This document shows, piece by piece, positions 22,613-36,127 of a stretch of 64,000 bases of DNA. The notes beneath the pieces are model-generated. The model saw only the letters and a program-made list of their open reading frames with translations. It ran no database searches and had not been told where the DNA came from. The DNA comes from Trichaptum fuscoviolaceum. Taxonomy: Eukaryota > Basidiomycota > Agaricomycetes > Hymenochaetales > Trichaptaceae. The position numbers and the translations under genes are program-made. The stretch's first letter is position 1; each line of letters begins with the position of its first letter. The stretch covers positions 1,798,001-1,862,000 of the forward strand of contig CAJSYZ010000003.1 in NCBI GenBank assembly GCA_910574455.1. Direction: 5' to 3'.

Positions 22613-25055
22613 TCAAGCAACAACTGGTATATCCATACAACAGTCTTTCGAACACCAAAGCACCTTCCGAAGACCCGTGGTTTTCAGAAATTGAGGAAGA
22701 AGCGCTTTGGAAGGGATAGGCGGTTCGGCAGGTATCTCAAAAGACGGACCGCTATTCTCGTCAAGGTCTTCGATATCCTGACCAAACGGATTTTTCGTTT
22801 CCTGTACTTCTAGCTCCCAACGGCGATGCTTGTCGAGATCTAAGTTTCTTTTGACAACAACTTTGGTCAACTCGCCACAGAAAAAGCGCAATGGACCTTC
22901 GTTGATGAGCGATAGAATCTCTGTCGTAGATCGGATAAAATCCCTCTTCGCTTTGCACACTTCTTTCCAGGTCCCCTTCCTCCAAGCTTCCAAATAGTCG
23001 AGTTCGGTCTTCCCATGTGGATATTTCGCATCTCGGTATCCAACACCATACCAAATCCCGGTATATAAGATCGATTCCATTTCGTGGACGTAATGATGCG
23101 TATATGGCTGTTTGCTATCGTCATCAAGAGTTTCAATCGCCATGAAAGGTTTTGTGCCAGATCGATGAGTACTTGTTGGCCCATAGTCGTCGTCACCAAG
23201 TGGAAATGTTGCGAGATCGAAGTCAATGAGGACGCCCACTACACGGATTTTTCCTGCGCTGTCTTTCTCCACGTAAAAAGCGATATTCTTTATTCCGATA
23301 TCACGATGAAGGAGGGACTTCTTCGAATATAGCGCATGCGAGACTAGTGAAGGACACATTAGTGGAAGTCTATAGTGATACGAGAGGTGGCAGCTTACAG
23401 TAGAGTATATGAATCATAACATTGACGAAATCCACTTCTTTCTCAACTTCGGAAACTGGTGTATACTTTCTCATCAAAATAATGCGTAATTCTCTTTCCT
23501 CGTATTTAGCGCGCCTGCTACACCCAGATATGAGTTTCTCAGTCGGCGTAGCATCCTCGATAATCATTGACCCATAGATTTCTGGCGCATGCTTCGGGTC
23601 CACTTCACGCGCCATAAGAATCGCTTTCTCCTCAAGCCTCCGGGTCTTCACTTGCCAAGATGTCTTTGCAACCAGCTCAACTTCACAAAACACTGGTTTT
23701 TCGACTTCGTACACGGCTGTCCCTCGCCCTACTAAACAGTATTCTGTGTGAACACGTTTCTTCAATTGACTTCTGAAGGTTGATGGTTCGAGTTTGAAAC
23801 TGTCCCCTCCCTTTGGAATAGGATTCCAGCGTAGTTCTGAGCGCAGTGTCGTCTCGTCCTTGGTATTAAAGGGATTGTAATGGCCCATCGCCGTATTGAA
23901 ACCCAGTCCCTTGAAATCCTGTCTCGAGACCAGTACGAGGAAGACCGCATGCATGACTGGATCCTGTATGATGTCGATCTCGTCTGACATGACACTACAA
24001 GATCTCGAGTAGAACTGTAATTTTATCCTCGTCTTTTTGACAATCGCACCAAATACATGGGTGCGATCGCCAGACTCACTCATTACCTCTGCAAGGTAAT
24101 TTGCAAGTTGTATTTCTGGCGGTGCTACTCTCCGCGATTTCGAGTTGGTGGATGATGCCGAATTAGCGGACGCTCCGGAAAAGATTTCGGGCGCAGCTGC
24201 TGAGCGCAATACCAACTCTCTTGCGCCGTCTTCAGCTGTCGCTAATGATCGAGAAATTGGGGCAGGAGATGCGTCCTCGGTAGACTGATTGACGTTCGAT
24301 GAGTTCTCTGAAACATTTGGAGCTGCATCCGCTGTAGTTCCAGTTCCAGTTCCGTTAGGAAGACGGAATGTTGAATTCGAAGCATCAGGAGTCGGGTGCG
24401 ACGGCAAGCCAATCGTGGAAGCGCTTGATATCGTTCTACTATCTTTCCTTTCCTCAAATGGTTCTCGTTCGACAACTTGCCTTGACCGCGTAGTCTTCAT
24501 CTTCTTTGAATCAGCGGGATCGGTCTCCGGTGTCTCCTCTGCATCTCTCTGCCGCTTTCCAGTCACTGGTAGACTTTCCTGGTTCTGCTTCTTAAACTCC
24601 ATCACCCATAGCGCGTGTTTCCAGTTGAAATTTGCTTTTGTTATTAGCGTGTCGCCGTCTTCTTTGGGAACCAAGAGAACATCTGGCTTTCGCTCTGCGA
24701 AAAACCCTCGTATGGACTTGTCAAACGGAAGCACCTGCATTGCTGGCAGCGACCCCTTCGGAGCGTCCTTCATCGCGCGGTTTAGAACCATGTTTCCCAT
24801 TTCTGCATAGGGTGTATACATGTCTCTCTCCAGAGTCGAGGCCTTCGTCTGAAAGAGAGCTGCTTGCTTCTTGTACTTCTTTGTACCATGGACGTTGTAT
24901 TTCTTCACAAGTTTCTTCAATTTCTCCATGTCCTCATCTTCCACACTGAAGGCACGCTTCAGAAAGTCTTCGAATGAGATTCCATCGTGTTGGAATTGGC
25001 GCAGCTCTCGGCGAAATTCACCGTCAACACTATCGCGTCTGTATGAGGAGGACAT
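22613..25055 (-). CDS. FunK1-type protein kinase, copy B (N-terminally frameshifted)
   Basis: Exons 23399-25055 and 22613-23343 encode 795 residues from the ATG at 25055, with the same single 55-base intron as the other copies. Glycine loop G-R-G-T-A-V, catalytic loop H-R-D-I-G-I-K-N-I and D-F-D are intact. Compared with copy C, a Ser/Thr-rich leader begins at 25318, but one base is missing near 25085 (two T on the plus strand where copy C has three), so the leader runs out of frame. The kinase can still be made by starting at 25055, which matches an internal methionine of copy C. It may be a functional short isoform or the start of decay. Its C-terminal lobe differs clearly from copies A and C. 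Confidence 0.75.
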
Positions 25056-25318
25056 GATGCGTGACTTCGTTGGAGTACTATGAATTGTCGTGAAGGTACT
25101 TGGTGTGAGCCTGACGTAGCATTTTCTGCGATAGATGAGGACTGAGTGTCCCCAGGTGTGTTTTGCATCGCGATAGATGAGGGCTGAGTGTCCCCAGATG
25201 TGTTTTGCATCGCAGCAGACGACGATGAGGAGGAAGAGGAAGAAGAAGAGGAGGTGGAAGTGGAAGAAGAGGTAGAAGTAGAAGTAGAGGTGGAAGTAGA
25301 GGTAGAGGTAGAGGACAT
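25056..25318 (-). pseudogene. Frameshifted Ser/Thr-rich leader of FunK1 copy B
   Basis: From the ATG at 25318 a Ser/Thr repeat (TCC/ACC-type codons) leads into the M-Q-N-T-P-G-D-T-Q-S-S segment, which is present twice here and once in copy C. The single-base deletion near 25085 then shifts the frame and ends it about 40 codons later. The repeat doubling suggests slippage in this low-complexity leader. Confidence 0.6.
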
Positions 25319-25648
25319 GACAGGCAGAGGTTGGCGTGTTTTAAGTTGAGAAGTTGTGGTTCGTGGTTCGTGGTTCGTGTAAAGGTTACCTTGTTCATTT
25401 CATTGACTGCAGTTACTAGTACTAGTAGTAGTGCCACCGTGTCACCGGATTTGGTAACAGCACGTGATCTCCAACTTGAAGTCGCGCGAGAATGGGAACG
25501 TCCGAGCCGGCATGAAGGCGAAGATGACTCTGTTCCTTTCCACCATCACTATCGTGTTGTACGGTATTCCGGCTGCGTTAGGCTGAGGCTGCTCATCATC
25601 TATTCACTACCCTTTACCAACGGCCTTTGACTGTATTGATCACATCTC
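25319..25648 (-). repeat. Duplicated FunK1 upstream region, copy B
   Basis: Strongly similar to 30248-30555 upstream of copy C, including a triple GGTTCGT repeat, a C-A-C-G-T-G box at 25461-25466, and the CTTTCCACCATCACTATCG block. Similarity ends at about 25648, exactly where the decayed FunK1 fragment begins. Confidence 0.7.
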
Positions 25649-26093
25649 CTCTGAGTCTTCATTCGGCAATCGCGATTGCGATTGCAGGCAGGACAAGTGG
25701 ACCCGCGCGTAGACTCTCTACTTGTCCTTCCCAGCAGCCGTGATTGGCGAGAGTTGTATATCTTTTGCACAGACTGGCAGTTAAATGTACCTTCACCGAT
25801 GTAGCGAGGACGCAGTCTTGGACTTTCGAGAAAATCCCTCTTCGCTATGCGCACTTCTGCAGAGGTCCCATTTCTTCCAAACTGCCACAAGTTCGCTGAG
25901 CGAAAGTCCCGCGTCTCTAAACTCAAGTCCACCGCGCTGTACAAGATCAATTCCATCTTGTGGACAAAATGGTGCGTACATGGCTCCCCGTCCTCTGCAG
26001 CGTGAGCTTCAATCGCTATGAAGGGCATTGTGCCAATTCGCTGGTGGAGTAAAGGCTCATCCAAGATCAAAATCAAAATCGAAGGTTACAGCG
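25649..26093 (-). pseudogene. Truncated, frame-broken FunK1 fragment (C-terminal lobe)
   Basis: On the minus strand it begins at a D-F-D-F-D-L-G segment (the D-F-D-L region of FunK1), hits a stop, and resumes in another frame with G-T-M-P-F-I-A-I-E and the C-T-H-H-F-V-H-K-M-E block, matching G-T-K-P-F-M-A-I-E and Y-T-H-H-Y-V-H-E-L-E of the intact copies. The N-terminal domain, glycine loop and catalytic loop are absent and the end is degenerate. It is more diverged than A, B and C are from each other, so it predates their duplication. Confidence 0.75.
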
Positions 26094-26283
26094 GGGACAA
26101 GCTGGCTCTGACAAGCGCTATATAATTGTACTTACTGTGTCCTTACTCAGTTACTCTACTAATTTAATTACTTAAATGACCTAACTGTTAAGCACTGAGA
26201 GCACTGATTTAAGACTTCCTCTATTCCCTAGTATTCCCTATTTCCGTGACCCTTGAACCCGTTGTCAGCAAACGAAAGCCCTA

Positions 26284-26912
26284 CAGTGGGGAAAGGCCGA
26301 TTTCCGCAATTCCGAGCAGGCCGCAATTTTAAGCGTAAAACTCCGATTTTAAAAGTTCTGCTATGAAACCAAGGGAGAAACACTTATTTATGCAATAAAA
26401 AAATTTCCGGACTTTTGTTTCAAATTTTTTCGGAGACAAAAACTTAAAATCTCCCGGATTGAGCTTGGATTGAATTGGAATGCTTTGAAATACTGTTCTA
26501 AAGGATTTCCGAGCATTTGCAAAAATCTTACCATCAAGGCTTTCCTCTTGGGGTATCAAGCTATTGGTCTCGGACATTTCCTGATGGGGTTCAAACCCGG
26601 GGAAAAGTAGGTCAAATTTCAAAAAAGTTGATGAGAAACCACCGGATTGGTGAACAGAGTCAATTCCGAGTATTCCGAGCCCGTGGGAAAGCTATAAAAG
26701 GCGGTAAACACCAAATTTAGCAGCATGTTTCAAATTCTGAGGTCTCATTTTTTTCGGAATACATTTTAAGAAAATCTAGTCAATAAGAATTGAAGATACA
26801 ATGCATTAGAAGCTATTTACATGGTTTCAGGGTCATTGGTTAAAATTTGTGTCAGGAGAAGAAATGTATTTAAGTGGGCTTCGGAATTGCTGGATGTGGC
26901 CTTTCCCCACTG
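26284..26912. mobile_element. Probable non-autonomous Tc1/mariner-type element (MITE)
   Basis: The ends CAGTGGGGAAAGGCC and its exact reverse complement face inward 629 bases apart. After a 7-base mismatch a second block, GCAATTCCGA, is also inverted at both ends, giving a terminal repeat of about 32 bases. Each end abuts TA, the target duplication of the Tc1/mariner superfamily, and CAGTG is a usual start of such repeats. The interior is AT-rich and encodes no recognisable transposase, so it would need one in trans. It lies between the FunK1 fragment and copy C. Confidence 0.65.
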
Positions 26913-27594
26913 TAGCCCTCGCTCAAAGCATGCCAGGGATCTTGCCACTGCGGTGGCCCATTTGGAATGCATGCATTTTGTTGCTTGATTTGATTGCTTT
27001 TGAAGTCTTAATGTCAATGGAAGTGCTTAGAATAAAATTTTATGGTACCGGAAAAATGTTGTGGAAGGCCATTTTAAGTCGAATGTGTCAATGTGACCGC
27101 GGTCAGATTTCTCATTTTGAGATACAGGTCTGAGCTGTTTCTCTTTTTAACATGATTTTTGCAATCTCGTTTGGAAAATTCCGCGAGAAAACTTGAATGT
27201 GCAACCGAACGCACCTGTTGCCGCGCATTGCCAGTTTTTGACCCGCGTGATCATGATCTCAAATTTTGGTGGGGATTTCCGCGCGCGGTCATGCAACCGA
27301 ACGGGCTCGTGGTTTGAAGTCAAGAAGGCCAAAAGTTTGATGAGGACTACTAGTAAACCAAATTGCATTTGCCTAACGCACAAATACATAAAAGGTCTAC
27401 GGGACAGATCACAATGGCATTCCATAAGAACAAAGGTAAGAACAAAAGCACATGAATCCGCAACGACACTGTATTAGGGAGATCACAGAAACCCATGTAA
27501 TAGGAATTATACATGTAACACTGAAAATCATTCAAAGGATGGAAAAGCCATTCCCCAAATCACATTCGCTATGATGCTGGCGTGTCTGCAATAA
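26913..27594. other. Spacer and 3' flank of FunK1 copy C
   Basis: From about 27311 this is the duplicated FunK1 3' flank. The first 400 bases are AT-rich, contain two similar CGCG-plus-CATGCAACCGAACG-like blocks near 27190 and 27285, and show no gene. Confidence 0.45.
27311..27594 (-). repeat. Duplicated FunK1 3' flank, copy C
   Basis: Homologous to 19062-19289 and 22361-22612, from GGTTTGAAGTCAAGAAGGCC to the stop codon. Confidence 0.7.
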
Positions 27595-30247
27595 TCAAGC
27601 AACAACTGGTGTATCCTTACAACAGTCTTTCAAACACCAAGACTCCTTCTCAAGATCCAAAGCCTCCAGAAATTTGGGGAAAAGCGCTTTCGAAGGGATA
27701 GGCGGTTCTACAGGTAGAGATTTAGCCAATCTCGGGACCTGCCGTCTTATACCAAGCGACTCATTCGGTGTCTTCACCTGGACTTCCCAGCGTTTGTGTT
27801 CGTCGAAAGCAGCGTATCTGGCGGCAATGACGATGACCAACATCGTACAGAAACTGCGCAATGGACCTTTGCTGAGGTAGCCTAAAATCCTTCCTGGGTC
27901 GGAGACAAAGTTTTTCTTCGCTGCGCGCACTTGTTCCCAGGACCCTTTCCTCCAAGCTGCCAAATAGTCGAATTTTTTCTTCCCATGTGGATATTTCGCA
28001 TCTCGGTATCCAACACCATGCCAAATCCCGGTATATAAAATCGATTCCAGTTCGTGGACGTAATGATGCGTATATGGCTGTTTGCTCTCGGCATCAAGAG
28101 TTTCAATCGCCATGAAAGGCTTGGTGCCAGATCGATGAGTACTTGTTGGCCCATAGTCGCCGTCACCGAGTGGAAATGTTGCGAGATCGAAATCAATGAG
28201 GACACCAACTACATAGTCCTTTCCATTGCTGTCTTTCTCCATGTAAAAAGCGATATTCTTTATTCCGATATCACGATGAAGGAGGGACTTCTTCGAATAT
28301 AGCGCATGGGAGACTAGTGAAGGGCACATTAGTGGAAGTCCATAGTAATACGAAAGGTGGCAACTTACAGTAGAGTATATCGATTATAACATCGACGAAA
28401 TCCTTTTCATTCTTAACTTCGGAAACTGGTATATACTTTCTCATCAAGATAATGCGTAATTCTCTTTCCTCGTATTTAGGAGAACCGATACACGCAGACA
28501 TGAGCGCCTTAGTCGGCGTAGCATCCTCGATAATCATTGACCCGTAAATTTCTGGCGCATGCTTCGGGTCCACCTCCCGCGCCTTAAGAATCGCGTCCTC
28601 CTCGCGTCTCCGGGTCTTCACTTGATAAGATGTCTTTGCAACCAGCTCAACTTCACAATCCACTGGTTTTTCGACTTCGTACACGGCTGTCCCTCGCCCT
28701 ACTAAACAGTATTCTGTGTGAACACGTTTCTTCAATTGACTTCTGAAGGTTGATGGTTCGAGTTTGAAACTGTCCCCTCCCTTTGGAATAGGATTCCAGC
28801 GTAGGTTTGAGCGCAGTGTCGTCTCGTCCTTGGTATTGAAGGGATTGTAATGGCCCATCGCCGTGTTGAAGCCTAGTTGCTTGAAATCCTGTCTCGAGAC
28901 CAGTACGAGGAAGACCGCATGCAGGACTGGATCCTGTATGATGTCGATCTCGTCCGACATGACACCACAAGATCTCGAGTAGAACTGCAGTTTCATCTTA
29001 GTGCCTTTGACAATCGCACCGAATACATGTGTGCGATCGCCGTTTTCACTCATTACTTCTGCGAGGTAGTTTGCAAGTTGTACTTCTGGCGCTGGTACTT
29101 TCTCAGATTTCGACCTGGTGGTAGAGGCCGAGCCGGCGGAAGCTCCGGAAAAGATATCGGACGCAGCTGCTGAGCGCAAAAGCATCTCTCTAGCGCCGTC
29201 TTCTGCTGTAGCCAATGGGACTGGGGCAGGAGATGCGTCCTCGGTAGACTGATTGACGCTCGATGTGTTCTCTGAATCAAGTGGAGCTACATCCGCTGCA
29301 GTTCCAGTTCCAGTTCCAGTAGGGAGCCGGAATGTTGAGTTGGACGCATCAGGTGTCTGCTGAGACGGCAGTCCAATCGTGGAAGTGCTTGATGTTGTTT
29401 TACCACCTTTCCTTTTCTGAGATGATCGACGATGAACAACTGGCGATGACCTTGTCGTCTTCTTCGTCTTCTTTTTGGTAACGGCGGGAATGGTCTCCGG
29501 TGTTTCCACTGCATCTCTCTGCCGTTTTCCAATCACTGGTAGTCTTTGGGAGTTTCCAGTCACTGGTAGGCTTTGGGAGTTCTTCTTCTTGAACTCCATC
29601 ACCCATAACGCGTGGTGCCATTGAAAATTCTCCTTTGTTATTGGCGTGTCGCCGTCTGCTTTGGGGACCAAAAGAACATCCGGCTTTCGTTCTGCAAAAC
29701 ATCCACGAATAGACTGGTCATACGAAAGCACCTGCATTTCTGGCAGCGACCCTGCCGGAGCATCCTGCCTCGCGCGATTAAGAACCATGTTTCCCATTTC
29801 TGCATAAGGGTCGTACATCTCTTTCTCCAGAGTCGAGGCTTTCGTCTTGAAGAGTGCTTCCTGCGCCTTATACTGCTCCGTGCCATGGACGTCGTATCCT
29901 TCCACTTCCTTCTTCAATTTCTCCATATCGCCATCCTCTAAATTGAAGGCACGCTTCAAAAAGGTTTCGAATGAAATTCCGTCATATTGGAACTGGCGCA
30001 GCTCATCCTGAAATTCACCGTCAACACTTTTGTGTATGTATGAGGAGGACATGATGCGCGACTTCGTTGGAGTACTATGAATTTGTCGAGAGGGTATTTG
30101 GCGTGAGCCTGACGTAACATTTTCTGCGATAGATGAGGACTGAGTGTCCCCAGGTGTGTTTTGCATCGCAGCAGACGACGTTGATGAGGAAGAGGAAGAG
30201 TAGGAGGAAGAGAAAGAGAAAGATGAGGAGGAAGATGAAGAGGACAT
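27595..30247 (-). CDS. FunK1-type protein kinase, copy C (mosaic)
   Basis: Exons 28369-30247 and 27595-28313 give 865 residues, the longest copy, because the Ser-rich leader is in frame. Glycine loop, catalytic loop H-R-D-I-G-I-K-N-I and D-F-D are intact. Up to about the K-T-R-R segment near 28610 it resembles copy B, including a shared P-I-P-K-G-G-D-S-F-K-L stretch. After that it resembles copy A almost residue for residue through the activation segment and helical lobe. The last 50 residues are its own. A short duplication of the R-L-P-V-x-G-K/N segment sits near 29540. Intron position and phase are as in A and B. Confidence 0.85.
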
Positions 30248-32718
<2,471 letters not shown>

Positions 32719-32854
32719 ATCCATAGAGTCAAATCACGAAGTGGAATAACGTGTATGTAGCAAAATAGCTCAGACAATTGTATCAATGACAATGAATCGG
32801 AAATGCATTAATGTTTCCTTTCAAAAAATACCGAATATCGAATAAGTAACCAAT

Positions 32855-34216
32855 TCAACCTCTTTCGTTTAAAAAGGATTCCAACTCATCATCCAGTTCC
32901 TGCTGCGACTTCTTCTGCCTTTGACCGTGCCGCGGCAAAGGTCGAACGACTCGCTCTTTGTCTTCTACGGCCTTTCCCCTTCGCGCCCTTCTTCTCGGAG
33001 CTCGCTCTCGTTCTCGCTCACGACCCCGATCCCATTCACGCACGCGCTGGGTATCTTCGAATTCTTGGTCATCTGGATGTGCACGCATAAGCGAAGTACG
33101 CTCGAGTAGCGTTCGACCTCGCCCATCTATGTAGTCCGCACGCATCTTCGAGGGAGGGGACCTAGACTGGTCTCTATTTACCAGTACGTCTGACTGCATC
33201 TTCCGCTTAGGAGATGAGATTCTTTTGTGCAGCGAATTGTTCTCGAGGTCCGGACTAGCATTGTCATCGTCGTCCTGGGCAAGAAAGGCGTCGAGCTCAG
33301 CGTCGAGCATGCGACGTTTATCTTCATCCTCAGGTCCCCTCTGCCTTTTTCTTTCTCCGCCCTCTGGATTGCGCCCTACGACGAGCACATTCGGGTCCTT
33401 TCCAGCGTCCATGCCGTGCTTCTTGTAAAACGCACTCTCTTTCCTGGCCCCTTTCCGTTTCACGTCGTCTACATGGGCCCAACGCATTCTGATACCGCCC
33501 TTCAAACCTTCTCCCATGCCGAGCGTCTTGTTGATGCGATCTTCGGGTGGCCAGAGAACAACGGGCAGTGACTTCGCAGCCACGAGTCCCTCATCGTCAG
33601 GTCCCTCCGCGGGCGACTTGAGCAGCATTGTGTACGCAGAACGAGCAGAATTTTTCGAGGGGAAGATGAGAACACATGTCATGTCATCCACCCACTCGAG
33701 CGCTACGGGTTCCGTTTCGAAATGACGTGCATAGGCGAATATACGTCCAGTGGGCAGGTGTGAGATAGGCGTGCCTTTGAGGAGAAGAGCGTTCTGTCGG
33801 ATTTCCGCCAGTGCTGAATATCATTTGTTAGAAGATGTACTAGTAGTATACACATAACTTACCCCCATCGACAGTAATGTCTTCGACGTCCATTGTCTCT
33901 TCCTCCACCTCGTCCTCGTCATCCTCACGTTTGCGCTTCGAATGGTACCTCTCGACGTTAGATGTCGGACCCGCTTCGTTCACCCGGAGACCAAGCGCAC
34001 CTTTACCCTCGCCACCGACACCGGAGCCAAGTAGGCCTTGTTCGTGCTGATTCTACTGGCAAGGCCGCCACCCAGTGCGAATGCGACTTCACCGGCATCC
34101 ACGATTGGCCGCATCTCGAGTGGAATTTGTGCCACCTGTTCTTCATAAGTGGTTTGGTCGTCATATGAGAGCCCGCCAAGAGTATCATTGTAAGCGTCTT
34201 CAGGATAGCTGTCCAT
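32855..34216 (-). CDS. NCBP3: NCBP3-like cap-binding/mRNA-export protein with CHTOP-like motifs
   Basis: Three exons (34007-34216, 33863-33935, 32855-33812) give 413 residues. An RRM-like segment carries E-W-V-D-D at residues 134-138, where NCBP3 proteins have the hallmark W-L-D-D. Downstream comes the family block M-R-W-A-x-x-D-D-x-K-x-x-G-A-R and S-x-F-Y-K-K-H-G. The C-terminal part is Arg/Glu-rich. It contains L-D-A-E-L-D-A-F-L (residues 264-272) and L-D-D-E-L-E-S-F-L (401-409), like the repeated C-terminal motif of CHTOP/FoP that binds the UAP56 helicase. NCBP3 joins NCBP1 in an alternative cap-binding complex and aids export. It is convergent with the dehydrogenase and divergent from KRR1. 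Exon 1/2 splicing is inferred from frame. Confidence 0.75.
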
Positions 34217-34336
34217 TGTGTGATATTGTGTAGCGTTTGTGGAAAGAAAGCAAACGATTTTGTTCTGAATGCGACAAGCCCAAAAAGGGATTTCAGTTAG
34301 TTTGTGAAGCAGAACGCTTTCTGCCTCTTCTAGTAC
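34217..34336. promoter_or_regulatory. Shared promoter of NCBP3-like gene and KRR1
   Basis: Only 120 bases separate the two divergent start codons, so the genes must share promoter sequence. Confidence 0.6.
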
Positions 34337-35828
<1,492 letters not shown>

Positions 35829-35851
35829 TCGCTTGTCTGTTCCCCTAACCT

Positions 35852-35880
35852 TTCTCTTTCTCTCTCTCTCTCTCTCTCTT
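35852..35880 (+). repeat. (CT)n microsatellite in KRR1 3' region
   Basis: A pure pyrimidine CT run of about 28 bases beginning some 24 bases after the KRR1 stop codon. Confidence 0.8.
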
Positions 35881-36127
35881 ACATATAGCTTGTCCCTTCG
35901 TGCTACTACTGTAATATCAATAATCAATATGCAAATGTTGCTTCGCAATAATATTTCTACGTATATTGCCAGTCAAAGGTTCTGTTCCTACGCGTAAACA
36001 ACGCCATACAACTTATTAATGTTGAAGATTGGTCAACAGTGACGCCAGAAGTGCCACATTCGCATCTTTCACTATCACTCCTTCATTACTCTATTTCTGA
36101 GCCAGTATTCAAGCAAAGAAACAAACC

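Noticed and set aside
26329..26622. Open frame inside the putative MITE
   Set aside because: No resemblance to a transposase; AT-rich chance frame.
26094..27310. Possible LTR retrotransposon remnant in the AT-rich part of the FunK1 island
   Set aside because: No direct terminal repeats or reverse transcriptase/integrase motifs; the inverted repeats with TA flanks explain the central part better.
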